Source: a bacterium
Lineage (GTDB): Bacteria > Patescibacteriota > Patescibacteriia > S139-126 > S139-133
Direction of reading: 5' to 3'
DNA: 7,042 nucleotides
NCBI GenBank assembly: GCA_030429785.1
Contig: JAUIEQ010000042.1
Coordinates: 1 to 7,042, forward strand
Shown: positions 1-5,461 of the stretch, one piece after another
Layout of the letters: each line of letters opens with the position of its first letter
How positions within the stretch are numbered: position 1 is the stretch's first letter
Position numbers and translations under genes: made by a program
The notes under the pieces: generated by a model
Told to the model about the DNA's origin: nothing
Databases searched by the model: none
Seen by the model: the letters and a program-made list of their open reading frames with translations, nothing else

Positions 1-227
1 TTGAGTTTTTTTACATTTTTTCTTGAGTGATAGTTGACTCGGTGACAGTCAGTACACTCAAAACCAATCAAGTAATCCTGAGACATATCATTAAAAGTTA
101 AAAGTCAAAATTGAATACTATATATAATTTTGGCCTGCCATCCGTAGCTTGACAACTAAGCAAATACACTATTTTCACTAGTCATTCTTCGCTCAAGCTT
201 CGAACGACATCCTTCACAAGCGAAAGA
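1..227. other. AT-rich region without a gene
   Basis: I see no credible ORF or RNA gene here. It contains a nested imperfect inverted repeat (TTGAGTG at 23-29 with CACTCAA at 55-61, and TGACT at 35-39 with AGTCA at 47-51), flanked by T runs on the left. There is no T run on the side needed for an intrinsic terminator on either strand. A degenerate, inverted copy of the tRNA-trailer repeat lies at about 136-150, and a full copy at 181-208. Confidence 0.6.
181..208 (-). repeat. Palindromic repeat copy 1, downstream of tRNA-Thr(TGT)
   Basis: This 28-bp imperfect palindrome matches the copy at 375-402 at 23 of 28 positions. As minus-strand RNA it folds with outer pairs GUC/GAC and an inner UUCG/CGAA stem. 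It follows the first hairpin (208-229) of the tRNA trailer. No U tract follows it, so it does not look like an intrinsic terminator. It resembles REP-type intergenic palindromes in form; its family was not identified. Confidence 0.7.
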
Positions 228-229
228 TG
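208..229 (-). repeat. Hairpin overlapping the CCA end of tRNA-Thr(TGT)
   Basis: On the minus strand CATCTTTC pairs with GAAGGATG around a 6-nt loop: eight pairs, one of them a U-G wobble. The same pair would be a C-A mismatch on the plus strand, so the fold fits RNA made in the tRNA direction. The stem begins with the CA of the encoded CCA, at the same position as the hairpin after tRNA-Tyr. Confidence 0.65.
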
Positions 230-302
230 GAGCCAGCAGAGGGATTCGAACCCACGACCTGCGGTTTACAAAACCGATGCTCTACCACTGAGCTATGCTG
301 GC
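228..302 (-). tRNA. tRNA-Thr (anticodon TGT)
   Basis: Read on the minus strand, this 75-nt tRNA has a 7-bp acceptor stem (GCCAGCA with TGCTGGC), a D arm with AGTGGTA in the loop, and an anticodon loop TTTGTAA giving anticodon TGT, which reads ACA (Thr). The T loop is TTCGAAT. Discriminator T and CCA are encoded at 228-231. Two stem positions look mispaired: the top of the anticodon stem (T against C) and one T-T pair in the T stem (GTGGG with CCCTC). It is the last tRNA of the cluster and a repeat-type hairpin starts within its CCA. Confidence 0.95.
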
Positions 303-374
303 AGTATATGTACTGAACTGAATGACCTGCCGTTCGGAGTGTACAGAAAAACTATATCGATAATATTTTTTATA

Positions 375-402
375 GCCTTTCTTCGCTAAAGCTACGAACG
401 GC
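375..402 (-). repeat. Palindromic repeat copy 2, downstream of tRNA-Tyr
   Basis: This is the second copy of the 28-bp palindrome. Its outer stem is GCC/GGC where copy 1 has GTC/GAC (plus-strand reading): a paired T-A to C-G change at repeat positions 2 and 27 that keeps the stem. The inner TTCG/CGAA is unchanged. In addition, the 9-mer TGCCGTTCG at 328-336 is the exact inverse of 395-403. Confidence 0.7.
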
Positions 403-424
403 ATTCTACGCTACACGTAGAATG
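402..424 (-). repeat. Perfect 9-bp hairpin overlapping the CCA end of tRNA-Tyr
   Basis: CATTCTACG and CGTAGAATG are perfect inverted arms around a 5-nt loop. In transcription order the stem starts at the second C of the tRNA's CCA. It could affect 3'-end processing or protect the trailer. The 10-mer CTACACGTAG in it (411-420) recurs at 545-554 in the next spacer. Confidence 0.7.
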
Positions 425-508
425 GTGGGCCGGGAGGGATTCGAACCCCCGAAGGCGAATGCCAGCAGATTTACAGTCTGCCCCGGTTGACCGCTTCGGT
501 ACCGACCC
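423..508 (-). tRNA. tRNA-Tyr (anticodon GTA)
   Basis: This 86-nt minus-strand tRNA has acceptor stem GGGTCGG paired with CCGGCCC (one T-G wobble), anticodon stem GCAGA/TCTGC and loop CTGTAAA, giving anticodon GTA. A long variable arm (around 448-462) is typical of bacterial class II tRNA-Tyr. The T loop is TTCGAAT and ACCA is encoded at 423-426. It lies between the two threonine tRNAs. The bases of its CCA also form the first bases of a perfect 9-bp hairpin immediately downstream. Confidence 0.96.
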
Positions 509-528
509 AAATTGCCCTTGCGTAATAA

Positions 529-553
529 TACGTCTAGCGTAGAGCTACACGTA
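529..553 (-). repeat. Hairpin in the tRNA-Thr(GGT)/tRNA-Tyr spacer
   Basis: TACGTCTAGC and GCTACACGTA form a 10-position stem with one mismatch around a 5-nt loop. It shares the 10-mer CTACACGTAG with the tRNA-Tyr trailer hairpin, so it may be a diverged member of the same repeat family. It lies about 20 nt upstream of tRNA-Tyr. Confidence 0.5.
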
Positions 554-618
554 GCATTACTCTAGCACAAATAGCAGTCTTGATCAATACAGTAGCAACA
601 AAGCACCTATCAATCAGC

Positions 619-693
<75 letters not shown>

Positions 694-704
694 CTAAAAA
701 ATCC

Positions 705-732
705 AAAAATAGCTTATAAGTCAGCTATTTTT
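705..732 (-). terminator. AT-rich hairpin at the end of the TPR gene, possible intrinsic terminator
   Basis: AAAAATAGC and GCTATTTTT form a perfect 9-bp inverted repeat around a 10-nt loop that contains the TAA stop of the TPR gene. In the minus direction it reads A-rich arm, loop, then GCTATTTTT followed shortly by a second T6 run, which suits a weak or bidirectional rho-independent terminator. Few G-C pairs make it low in stability. It ends 11 nt before tRNA-Thr(GGT), so it could also let RNA polymerase read into the tRNAs. Confidence 0.45.
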
Positions 733-1592
733 TCTTCAAAAGCTATTAATTTTTTATTATCTGGATTTACGGCTTTTAACTTGAAAAACAAATCTTGAGC
801 TTTGATTTTATCCTTTTTCATTATACTGATATCCAATTGAGCGTCAAGGTACCGCGGATTGCTCGGCTCTAGTTTGAGCGCTCTGTCCAACTCACGCTCT
901 GCAGCAGCTAAATTTTTCTCATCTTGATACACACCAGCTAGCGACCAATGTACATTTGCTCGTTGCGCAGCAACAATATTATGCTGCTCTTCAGTAGTAC
1001 TTTTTTCTGAAATAACCTGCATATGCAATGCTGAAGCATCAATATCATTCATCATCTTCAATACATAATGGTACACCTCTCGTGCTTGGTCGTGTTTTTT
1101 TTGTGCATGATATACATCAGCCAAACCTAAGAAAGCATCAACTGACTGCGGATCAAGCTGAATGACCTGAATGTACAAATCTTCAGCTTGTTGAAAATGC
1201 TGTGTATCATGATCACGCTTGGCTTGCGTTAGCAACTGCCGCGCTTTGTGCTGCAATGATTCTTGACCACTCTGTGTCGCTGACTTCAATGTCAATTTCT
1301 CTATTTTGTACTGCTTTTCAAGCTCGGCAATACGTTCGCGCCAATGACTCGTCATTGTTTTGAATAACGACACAACTGGTTGCAGTACTTTTTGTATCAC
1401 TACGTATACTTTTTGAAACTTTCGTTGCAACCGTGCCTCGGCCATAATAACTTTTACTCTCTGTTGTTTTTCTTCCGGTATCTCTCGTACTTGAATCGCA
1501 GCAATTTCTAACCGATGACGTGCAAACACCACAACAATTGGCACAAAAAGTGCAACTGCTAAAACAAGTAATGCTATTTCTATAAAACTCAT
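714..1592 (-). CDS. Membrane-anchored tetratricopeptide repeat (TPR) protein
   Basis: This is a 292-residue protein of unknown specific role. Residues 4-24 are a single hydrophobic helix at the N terminus, probably a membrane anchor. Residues about 28-125 are charged and helical (rich in E, K, Q, R), possibly coiled coil. The C-terminal half holds about four TPR-like units: about 118-151 (ending in LDPQS), 152-185, 212-247 (ending in LEPSN) and 248-281 (ending in VNPDN), each with the usual A/G/Y spacing and a terminal P. TPRs normally bind proteins, so a scaffold or assembly role at the membrane is the reasonable inference. The layout recalls LapB, but I see no C-terminal zinc cysteines. The ATG lies 9 nt after the fba stop. 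TAATAT sits 6 nt before the ATG and no Shine-Dalgarno motif is present. Confidence 0.85.
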   Translation of the reverse strand: MSFIEIALLVLAVALFVPIVVVFARHRLEIAAIQVREIPEEKQQRVKVIMAEARLQRKFQKVYVVIQKVLQPVVSLFKTMTSHWRERIAELEKQYKIEKLTLKSATQSGQESLQHKARQLLTQAKRDHDTQHFQQAEDLYIQVIQLDPQSVDAFLGLADVYHAQKKHDQAREVYHYVLKMMNDIDASALHMQVISEKSTTEEQHNIVAAQRANVHWSLAGVYQDEKNLAAAERELDRALKLEPSNPRYLDAQLDISIMKKDKIKAQDLFFKLKAVNPDNKKLIAFEEKIADL

Positions 1593-1601
1593 AAGCAGAT
1601 A

Positions 1602-2468
1602 TTAGACTACGGATACTTGGTTTGCGCTCTTGAATAAAACAGTCTTATTTTTGACAACCTCAGCTACTGCATCAATAGCTGGCTGGAGCAATGACCGAGG
1701 ATCTGTTGTATCTGGATGCTCTGTAGCCTCAGCCACAATTGTCTTCACAAGCGCATGTTTGATATCAGTTCCAATATTAATAATATTCACCCCTGTTGCC
1801 ACAGTCTTATTAATATCATCGTCAGAAACGCCAGATGCGCCATGGAGCACAAATGGTATCTCGATCATAGAACAAATCTCTGTCAATAAATCAAAATGAA
1901 TCTCTTCATTGGTAAATACACCATGAGCAGTCCCAACAGCAGCTGCGATACTGTCAACATTTGTAGCTTTGATAAAGGCGGCTACATCTGCTGGTTCTGC
2001 AAGCGGCACTTCAGAAGCATCCAACTCACCAGTCTCACCATGACCTCCAATAATCATACCAACCTCACCTTGCACATACACACCACGCTCATGCGCATAC
2101 TCAATCACAGCTTGCGTTATTGCGATATTTTCGTCAAGTGGCTTACTTGAAGCGTCTATATGAACTGACGTAAAACCAGCATTAATGCACTCAATAACTG
2201 ACTCAAATGTTTTCCCGTGATCCAAATGAAGTGCCACTGGAATTTCTGGGATAATATTTTTTGCAATTGTTGTAACAATATGCGTTATTGGCTTCAAACC
2301 AGCGTATTTAATAGTACTCTCAGATACTTGAATAATCACTGGCGATCGCTGTGACTGAGCACCTCGCGCAACACCAAGTGCGGACTCAAGGTTATAAACA
2401 TTAAATGCGCCAATTGCGTATTGATTTGCTTGGCTATGCTCCAATAACTCCTTAATATGTACCAACAT
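1602..2468 (-). CDS. fba: Class II fructose-bisphosphate aldolase
   Basis: This zinc-dependent aldolase reversibly splits fructose-1,6-bisphosphate into DHAP and glyceraldehyde-3-phosphate in the cytoplasm. It has 288 residues from ATG 2468. A TTG at 2480 would add four residues, but MLVHIKELL matches the usual start of this family (MLV..KELL). Visible motifs are GAFNVYNLE (20-28), HLDHG (81-85; catalytic Asp83, zinc ligand His84), QGEVG (133-137), GTAHGVF (179-185; zinc ligand His182), PFVLHGASG (205-213; His209) and NIGTD (231-235), which binds phosphate. The length and GGHGETGE segment fit the shorter Fba/GatY/KbaY type, so a tagatose-bisphosphate substrate cannot be excluded. It follows tpiA by 4 nt, and TpiA interconverts its two products, which supports the glycolytic reading. 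Confidence 0.93.
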   Translation of the reverse strand: MLVHIKELLEHSQANQYAIGAFNVYNLESALGVARGAQSQRSPVIIQVSESTIKYAGLKPITHIVTTIAKNIIPEIPVALHLDHGKTFESVIECINAGFTSVHIDASSKPLDENIAITQAVIEYAHERGVYVQGEVGMIIGGHGETGELDASEVPLAEPADVAAFIKATNVDSIAAAVGTAHGVFTNEEIHFDLLTEICSMIEIPFVLHGASGVSDDDINKTVATGVNIINIGTDIKHALVKTIVAEATEHPDTTDPRSLLQPAIDAVAEVVKNKTVLFKSANQVSVV

Positions 2469-2472
2469 AATA

Positions 2473-3237
2473 TTAATCAATTAGAACTTGTATCATATGA
2501 CAAAAATCCTCCACGTGCAAACTAGCACCTCCGACCAAAACCCCCGCATACCCATTACCAACAAATGACTGAATAGTATCTGCCTGGACACTGCCTCCAT
2601 ACAACACACACGGCCGTTGCTGAGGACGACTAGCACTATCATGCAAGTAGTCAGTAATCACTTGATTAATTACTTGTGCCATATGAGCTGCTACTTCGGG
2701 ACTAGCCGATTGACCTGTACCAATTGCCCACACCGGCTCATACGCAATGACGATACGGTTTTTTTCTTGCAATACAACACCATGAAGCGCTTGTCTGATT
2801 TGTTCAGTAACTATTCTATCTTGTTGATTCTGCTGACGATCTTCAAATGATTCACCAACGCATATAATTGGCACAATATCATTTGCCAGACATGCCTTGA
2901 TTTTATCACGAATTTCAGCATCTGTTTCACCAAAATATTTTCGACGTTCAGAGTGACCAACGATACAATATGTTACTGTAAAATCTTTCAACATCTCAGC
3001 AGCAATCTCGCCTGTAAAAGCTCCTACATGACGCGCCGAAACATCCTGACTACCAACGTGCACTGGAAAACGTTTTGTCATATCAGCAACAGCAGGCAAA
3101 TTAGTATACGACGGACACAACACAATTTCTACCTGCGGCGCAAATGTGCATGCATCAAGAATACCACGAACAAGCTGCTCTTGCTCAGCAAGTCGCAAGT
3201 TCATCTTCCAGTTAGCTACAAATAATACTGCATCCAT
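2473..3237 (-). CDS. tpiA: Triose-phosphate isomerase
   Basis: This enzyme interconverts DHAP and glyceraldehyde-3-phosphate in glycolysis and gluconeogenesis. The 254 residues match the normal family length. The key residues are all present: NWKMN at 9-13 with catalytic Lys11, GHSERR at 94-99 with electrophile His95, YEPVWAIGTG at 166-175 with catalytic Glu167, and phosphate-binding YGGSV (213-217) and GVLVGGASL (232-240). The flexible lid is the GTGQSASPE segment (173-181). It starts 12 nt after the carboxypeptidase stop and its TAA is 4 nt before the fba ATG, so the two glycolytic genes are probably translated together. The region before the ATG is AT-rich (ATATATAAAT) with no Shine-Dalgarno motif. 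Confidence 0.97.
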   Translation of the reverse strand: MDAVLFVANWKMNLRLAEQEQLVRGILDACTFAPQVEIVLCPSYTNLPAVADMTKRFPVHVGSQDVSARHVGAFTGEIAAEMLKDFTVTYCIVGHSERRKYFGETDAEIRDKIKACLANDIVPIICVGESFEDRQQNQQDRIVTEQIRQALHGVVLQEKNRIVIAYEPVWAIGTGQSASPEVAAHMAQVINQVITDYLHDSASRPQQRPCVLYGGSVQADTIQSFVGNGYAGVLVGGASLHVEDFCHMIQVLID

Positions 3238-3249
3238 ATTTATATATCA

Positions 3250-4125
3250 TTAATCTACCCATGTGTAATTTTTTGAAACCCAGTACAACAGCGCTTTGGT
3301 ATCCTGAAATCTATCAGTAATACTATCAGCTCCCAGGACTACCGTAATAACTTCATGCTGATCATCCACTGTAGCCAACGTAGCCAAACAATACCCTGCC
3401 TCATCCGTAAAACCAGTCTTACCTGCAATAACTGCGAACGGTGAATCCAGCAATTGATTTGTATTCACTACCTTAACCACACGACTACTATCATACACCT
3501 CGACCAAACCGGTATCAATTTGTACGACATCACGTAAATCTTGATTAGCAAATGCGAGTTGAACAAGGCGAGCGACTTCATGCGCTGTTGAAACATTTCG
3601 CGCATCAAGCCCAGTTGGCTCAATCATTGTTGTATGCTCCAAACCTTGACTGTCAAGCCACTGATTAGCTCGAGCCACAAACTCTGCTTCACTCAATCCA
3701 TGAGCTCTAATCAATGCCGCTATTGCTTCGTTGTCAGATGCAACTAATGCAATCGTAAACAAATCTCGAACAACAAATGATTCACCTAGATACACGTGTC
3801 GATTGCCTCCTTCTGCACGCTGATCAGATGATTGCATTGTAACAACCTCATCCCATTTCATACCATAGTCAAGCAAGGTCAATGCAGTGATGAGCTTGGT
3901 TATACTTGCGATAGACACAACATCATCAGCTTGTTCACTCCACAAGACTGCACCAGACGCTACATCAATAACCAAACTACTGTGTGCGGTAATATCAACT
4001 CCGACACTAACAGACAGCGCATCTACCTGCGGCTGAGCAAGCGCATGCTGTCGTTGCAAAACCTCATCAGTGGTTATACCAGCTGCTTGAAACAACAGCG
4101 CTACTGCTAATAGCATCTTGACCAT
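3250..4125 (-). CDS. Serine D-alanyl-D-alanine carboxypeptidase (peptidase S11, DacA-like)
   Basis: This is a penicillin-binding-type DD-peptidase that trims terminal D-Ala from peptidoglycan stem peptides outside the membrane. The three active-site motifs are in order: S74-I-T-K77 (nucleophile Ser74), S130-D-N132 and K236-T-G238. The N terminus has a short hydrophobic stretch (about 4-16), a signal peptide or membrane anchor, with ALA at 28-30 as a possible cleavage site. At 291 residues it ends soon after the catalytic domain. It lacks the C-terminal beta domain and amphipathic anchor of DacA/PBP5, so it is a minimal S11 enzyme, with endopeptidase (PBP7-like) activity as the alternative. 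The ATG comes one base after the scpB stop (TAATATG), which suggests coupled translation. An in-frame ATG at 4116 is an alternative start. Confidence 0.9.
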   Translation of the reverse strand: MVKMLLAVALLFQAAGITTDEVLQRQHALAQPQVDALSVSVGVDITAHSSLVIDVASGAVLWSEQADDVVSIASITKLITALTLLDYGMKWDEVVTMQSSDQRAEGGNRHVYLGESFVVRDLFTIALVASDNEAIAALIRAHGLSEAEFVARANQWLDSQGLEHTTMIEPTGLDARNVSTAHEVARLVQLAFANQDLRDVVQIDTGLVEVYDSSRVVKVVNTNQLLDSPFAVIAGKTGFTDEAGYCLATLATVDDQHEVITVVLGADSITDRFQDTKALLYWVSKNYTWVD

Positions 4126-4126
4126 A

Positions 4127-4729
4127 TTACTCTGCGCTTACTTCATCCACTGGCACATGAACAGTTTTTGATGCTGAATGTGATGCGACTGCACTTTCTG
4201 CAAGTACATTCTCGATACGCTCATGCGTGTGGAACGTTTCATATTCTGGCAACTCTCCCACAGACCCCACGCCTATATGACTCAAGAATTCATGCGTTAC
4301 TTCATAATACTTACTACCACCACGCTCAGACTCTGCTACCAATCCACGCATTAATAAATTCCGCAAAATCAAACTGCAGTTAACACCTCGAATATGCTCA
4401 AGTTCTTCTTTGGCTATTGGTCCTCGATATGCAATAATAGTCAATGTTTCAACTGATGGTTTGGTGAGTTCTGTTTTTTGCTCCGCTTGCAAAAAACTAC
4501 TCACTAACTCATCACACGCAGTAGCTGTATAAAGCTGAACTTTCTGCCCAACAACAACACATTGTAAACCACTGTGTGCAGTCACATAACGCTTGTTCAA
4601 AGCTGCAATACAATCCTCAACTTCTTGAGTTTTGCATTGAGCAGCAGTTGCCAATGCCTGAAAAGACAATGGCCTCCCAGCAACAAACAACAGCGCCTCA
4701 ATATTTTGCTTTAACATTTCGTGTGACAT
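4127..4729 (-). CDS. scpB: Segregation and condensation protein B
   Basis: ScpB dimers bind ScpA and regulate the bacterial SMC condensin, which compacts and separates chromosomes. The 200 residues match the family length. The N-terminal winged helix starts with IEALLFVAG.PLS (10-22). The second winged helix has the family signature ETLTIIAYRGPI (94-105), IRGVN (113-117), LRNLLMRGLV (122-131) and YYEVTHEFLSHIG (141-153), then GELPEY (158-163). The tail from about 164 is low in complexity and polar, as is common in ScpB. It starts 3 nt after the scpA stop, the usual scpA-scpB order. No SMC gene lies in this window. TATCAT lies 5 nt before the ATG; no strong Shine-Dalgarno motif is visible. Confidence 0.95.
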   Translation of the reverse strand: MSHEMLKQNIEALLFVAGRPLSFQALATAAQCKTQEVEDCIAALNKRYVTAHSGLQCVVVGQKVQLYTATACDELVSSFLQAEQKTELTKPSVETLTIIAYRGPIAKEELEHIRGVNCSLILRNLLMRGLVAESERGGSKYYEVTHEFLSHIGVGSVGELPEYETFHTHERIENVLAESAVASHSASKTVHVPVDEVSAE

Positions 4730-4732
4730 TTC

Positions 4733-5431
4733 TTATGATAATCGTTTTACCATTATATCAGAAAATATTTCAGGTTGCTCGACAATCGCTTCGCGCTGCT
4801 TCACGAGCTCAAGTAAGGCTAAAAAATTAACAATTTTTTCATGCGGATCATTTGCCTCTTCAAGCGTTTCGTGAAAATAAAAAGCAACAGTTTTTTTGAG
4901 CCGCTTGCTGAGTGCCTCAATTTTTTCACGCAACGAAATGACTTTTCTAATCGTTCGTTCAGGTAACTTCTTCATAGGTTGCAAGCGCGCCACTACTGCA
5001 TTCATTGCCACAAGCATCCTATCAACTGTTACATTTTTTGGCGCTACAAAACCCTCAGTCTGTTTGACCACCAACCGCTCACGTGCGTAGGCTTGATCAC
5101 TTTCTTGCCATAATTCATTCAATTGTTTTGAAGCTGCAACAAACTGACTGTAGAGCTGCAATTGCTGCGTCAAGTCTTCCTCATCCTCCTCTTCTTCATC
5201 TTCGACAAACAGTAATAATGTTTTTGACTTGAGTAACAACAGCCGAGCAGCTACTGACAAAAAATCAGCAATATCGTGCGGGTCAAGCTCAGTTGACTGA
5301 ATATACTGAACATACTGATCTGTTACTTCAGCTAATGATATCTCTGATATATCAAGCTCTTGATTTTCAATCAGCTGCAATAACAAATCAAGCGGTCCCT
5401 CAAATTGTTCCAAAGAAATAACATGTGGCAT
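4733..5431 (-). CDS. scpA: Segregation and condensation protein A (kleisin)
   Basis: ScpA is the kleisin subunit that bridges the SMC heads and binds ScpB. I prefer the ATG at 5431 (232 residues) because MPHVISLEQFEGPLDLLLQL fits the usual family start, in which the F-E-G-P-L-D-L-L-L motif lies near residue 10. ATGs at 5449 and 5458 are in frame and would add 6 or 9 residues (MFCMWYTVC) of unlikely character; 5458 is only 3 nt after the aspS stop. The N-terminal SMC-neck-binding region runs to about 75 with ADFLSVAARLLLLKSKTLL. An acidic stretch (EDEEEEDEED, 77-86) and helical linker follow. The C-terminal winged helix (about 155-232) ends VNFLALLELVKQ...IFSDIMVKR. A strong inverted repeat and a -10-like motif overlap the start. 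Confidence 0.93.
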   Translation of the reverse strand: MPHVISLEQFEGPLDLLLQLIENQELDISEISLAEVTDQYVQYIQSTELDPHDIADFLSVAARLLLLKSKTLLLFVEDEEEEDEEDLTQQLQLYSQFVAASKQLNELWQESDQAYARERLVVKQTEGFVAPKNVTVDRMLVAMNAVVARLQPMKKLPERTIRKVISLREKIEALSKRLKKTVAFYFHETLEEANDPHEKIVNFLALLELVKQREAIVEQPEIFSDIMVKRLS

Positions 5432-5450
5432 ACACACAGTATACCACATG
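5422..5450. promoter_or_regulatory. Inverted repeat over the scpA start codons
   Basis: CATGTGG (5422-5428) pairs perfectly with CCACATG (5444-5450). After one mismatch, ATAC (5430-5433) pairs with GTAT (5439-5442) around a 5-nt loop, so 11 of 12 positions pair. In mRNA the hairpin would bury the preferred scpA ATG (5431) in its 3' arm and the ATG at 5449 in its 5' arm. As DNA it has the symmetry of an operator. The function is inferred. Confidence 0.5.
5438..5446 (-). promoter_or_regulatory. scpA: Possible extended -10 element before scpA
   Basis: On the minus strand TGGTATACT matches TGn plus TATAAT at all but one position. It ends 6 nt before the ATG at 5431, so transcription would begin at or next to that ATG and give a leaderless scpA mRNA. 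No good -35 is visible at 16-18 nt, which extended -10 promoters can tolerate. It lies inside the inverted repeat, so repression by an operator-binding protein is conceivable. A chance match remains possible. Confidence 0.35.
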
Positions 5451-5461
5451 CAGAACATTCA

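Noticed and set aside
23..61. Nested inverted repeat as an intrinsic terminator for the tRNA cluster
   Set aside because: The neighbouring T run is on the wrong side: in the minus direction it is an A run after the hairpin, and in the plus direction A residues follow.
149..176. Plus-strand promoter starting with TTGACA at 149-154
   Set aside because: No acceptable -10 lies 16-18 nt downstream, and no plus-strand gene follows.
562..597. Promoter for tRNA-Tyr (TTGATC, 17 nt, TAGAGT on the minus strand)
   Set aside because: Both hexamers match the consensus at only four of six positions in an AT-rich spacer, too weak to call.
2469..2480. TTG start for fba at 2480
   Set aside because: It overlaps the tpiA stop and adds four residues not seen in the family, while the ATG at 2468 gives the usual N terminus. 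It has no better ribosome-binding signal.
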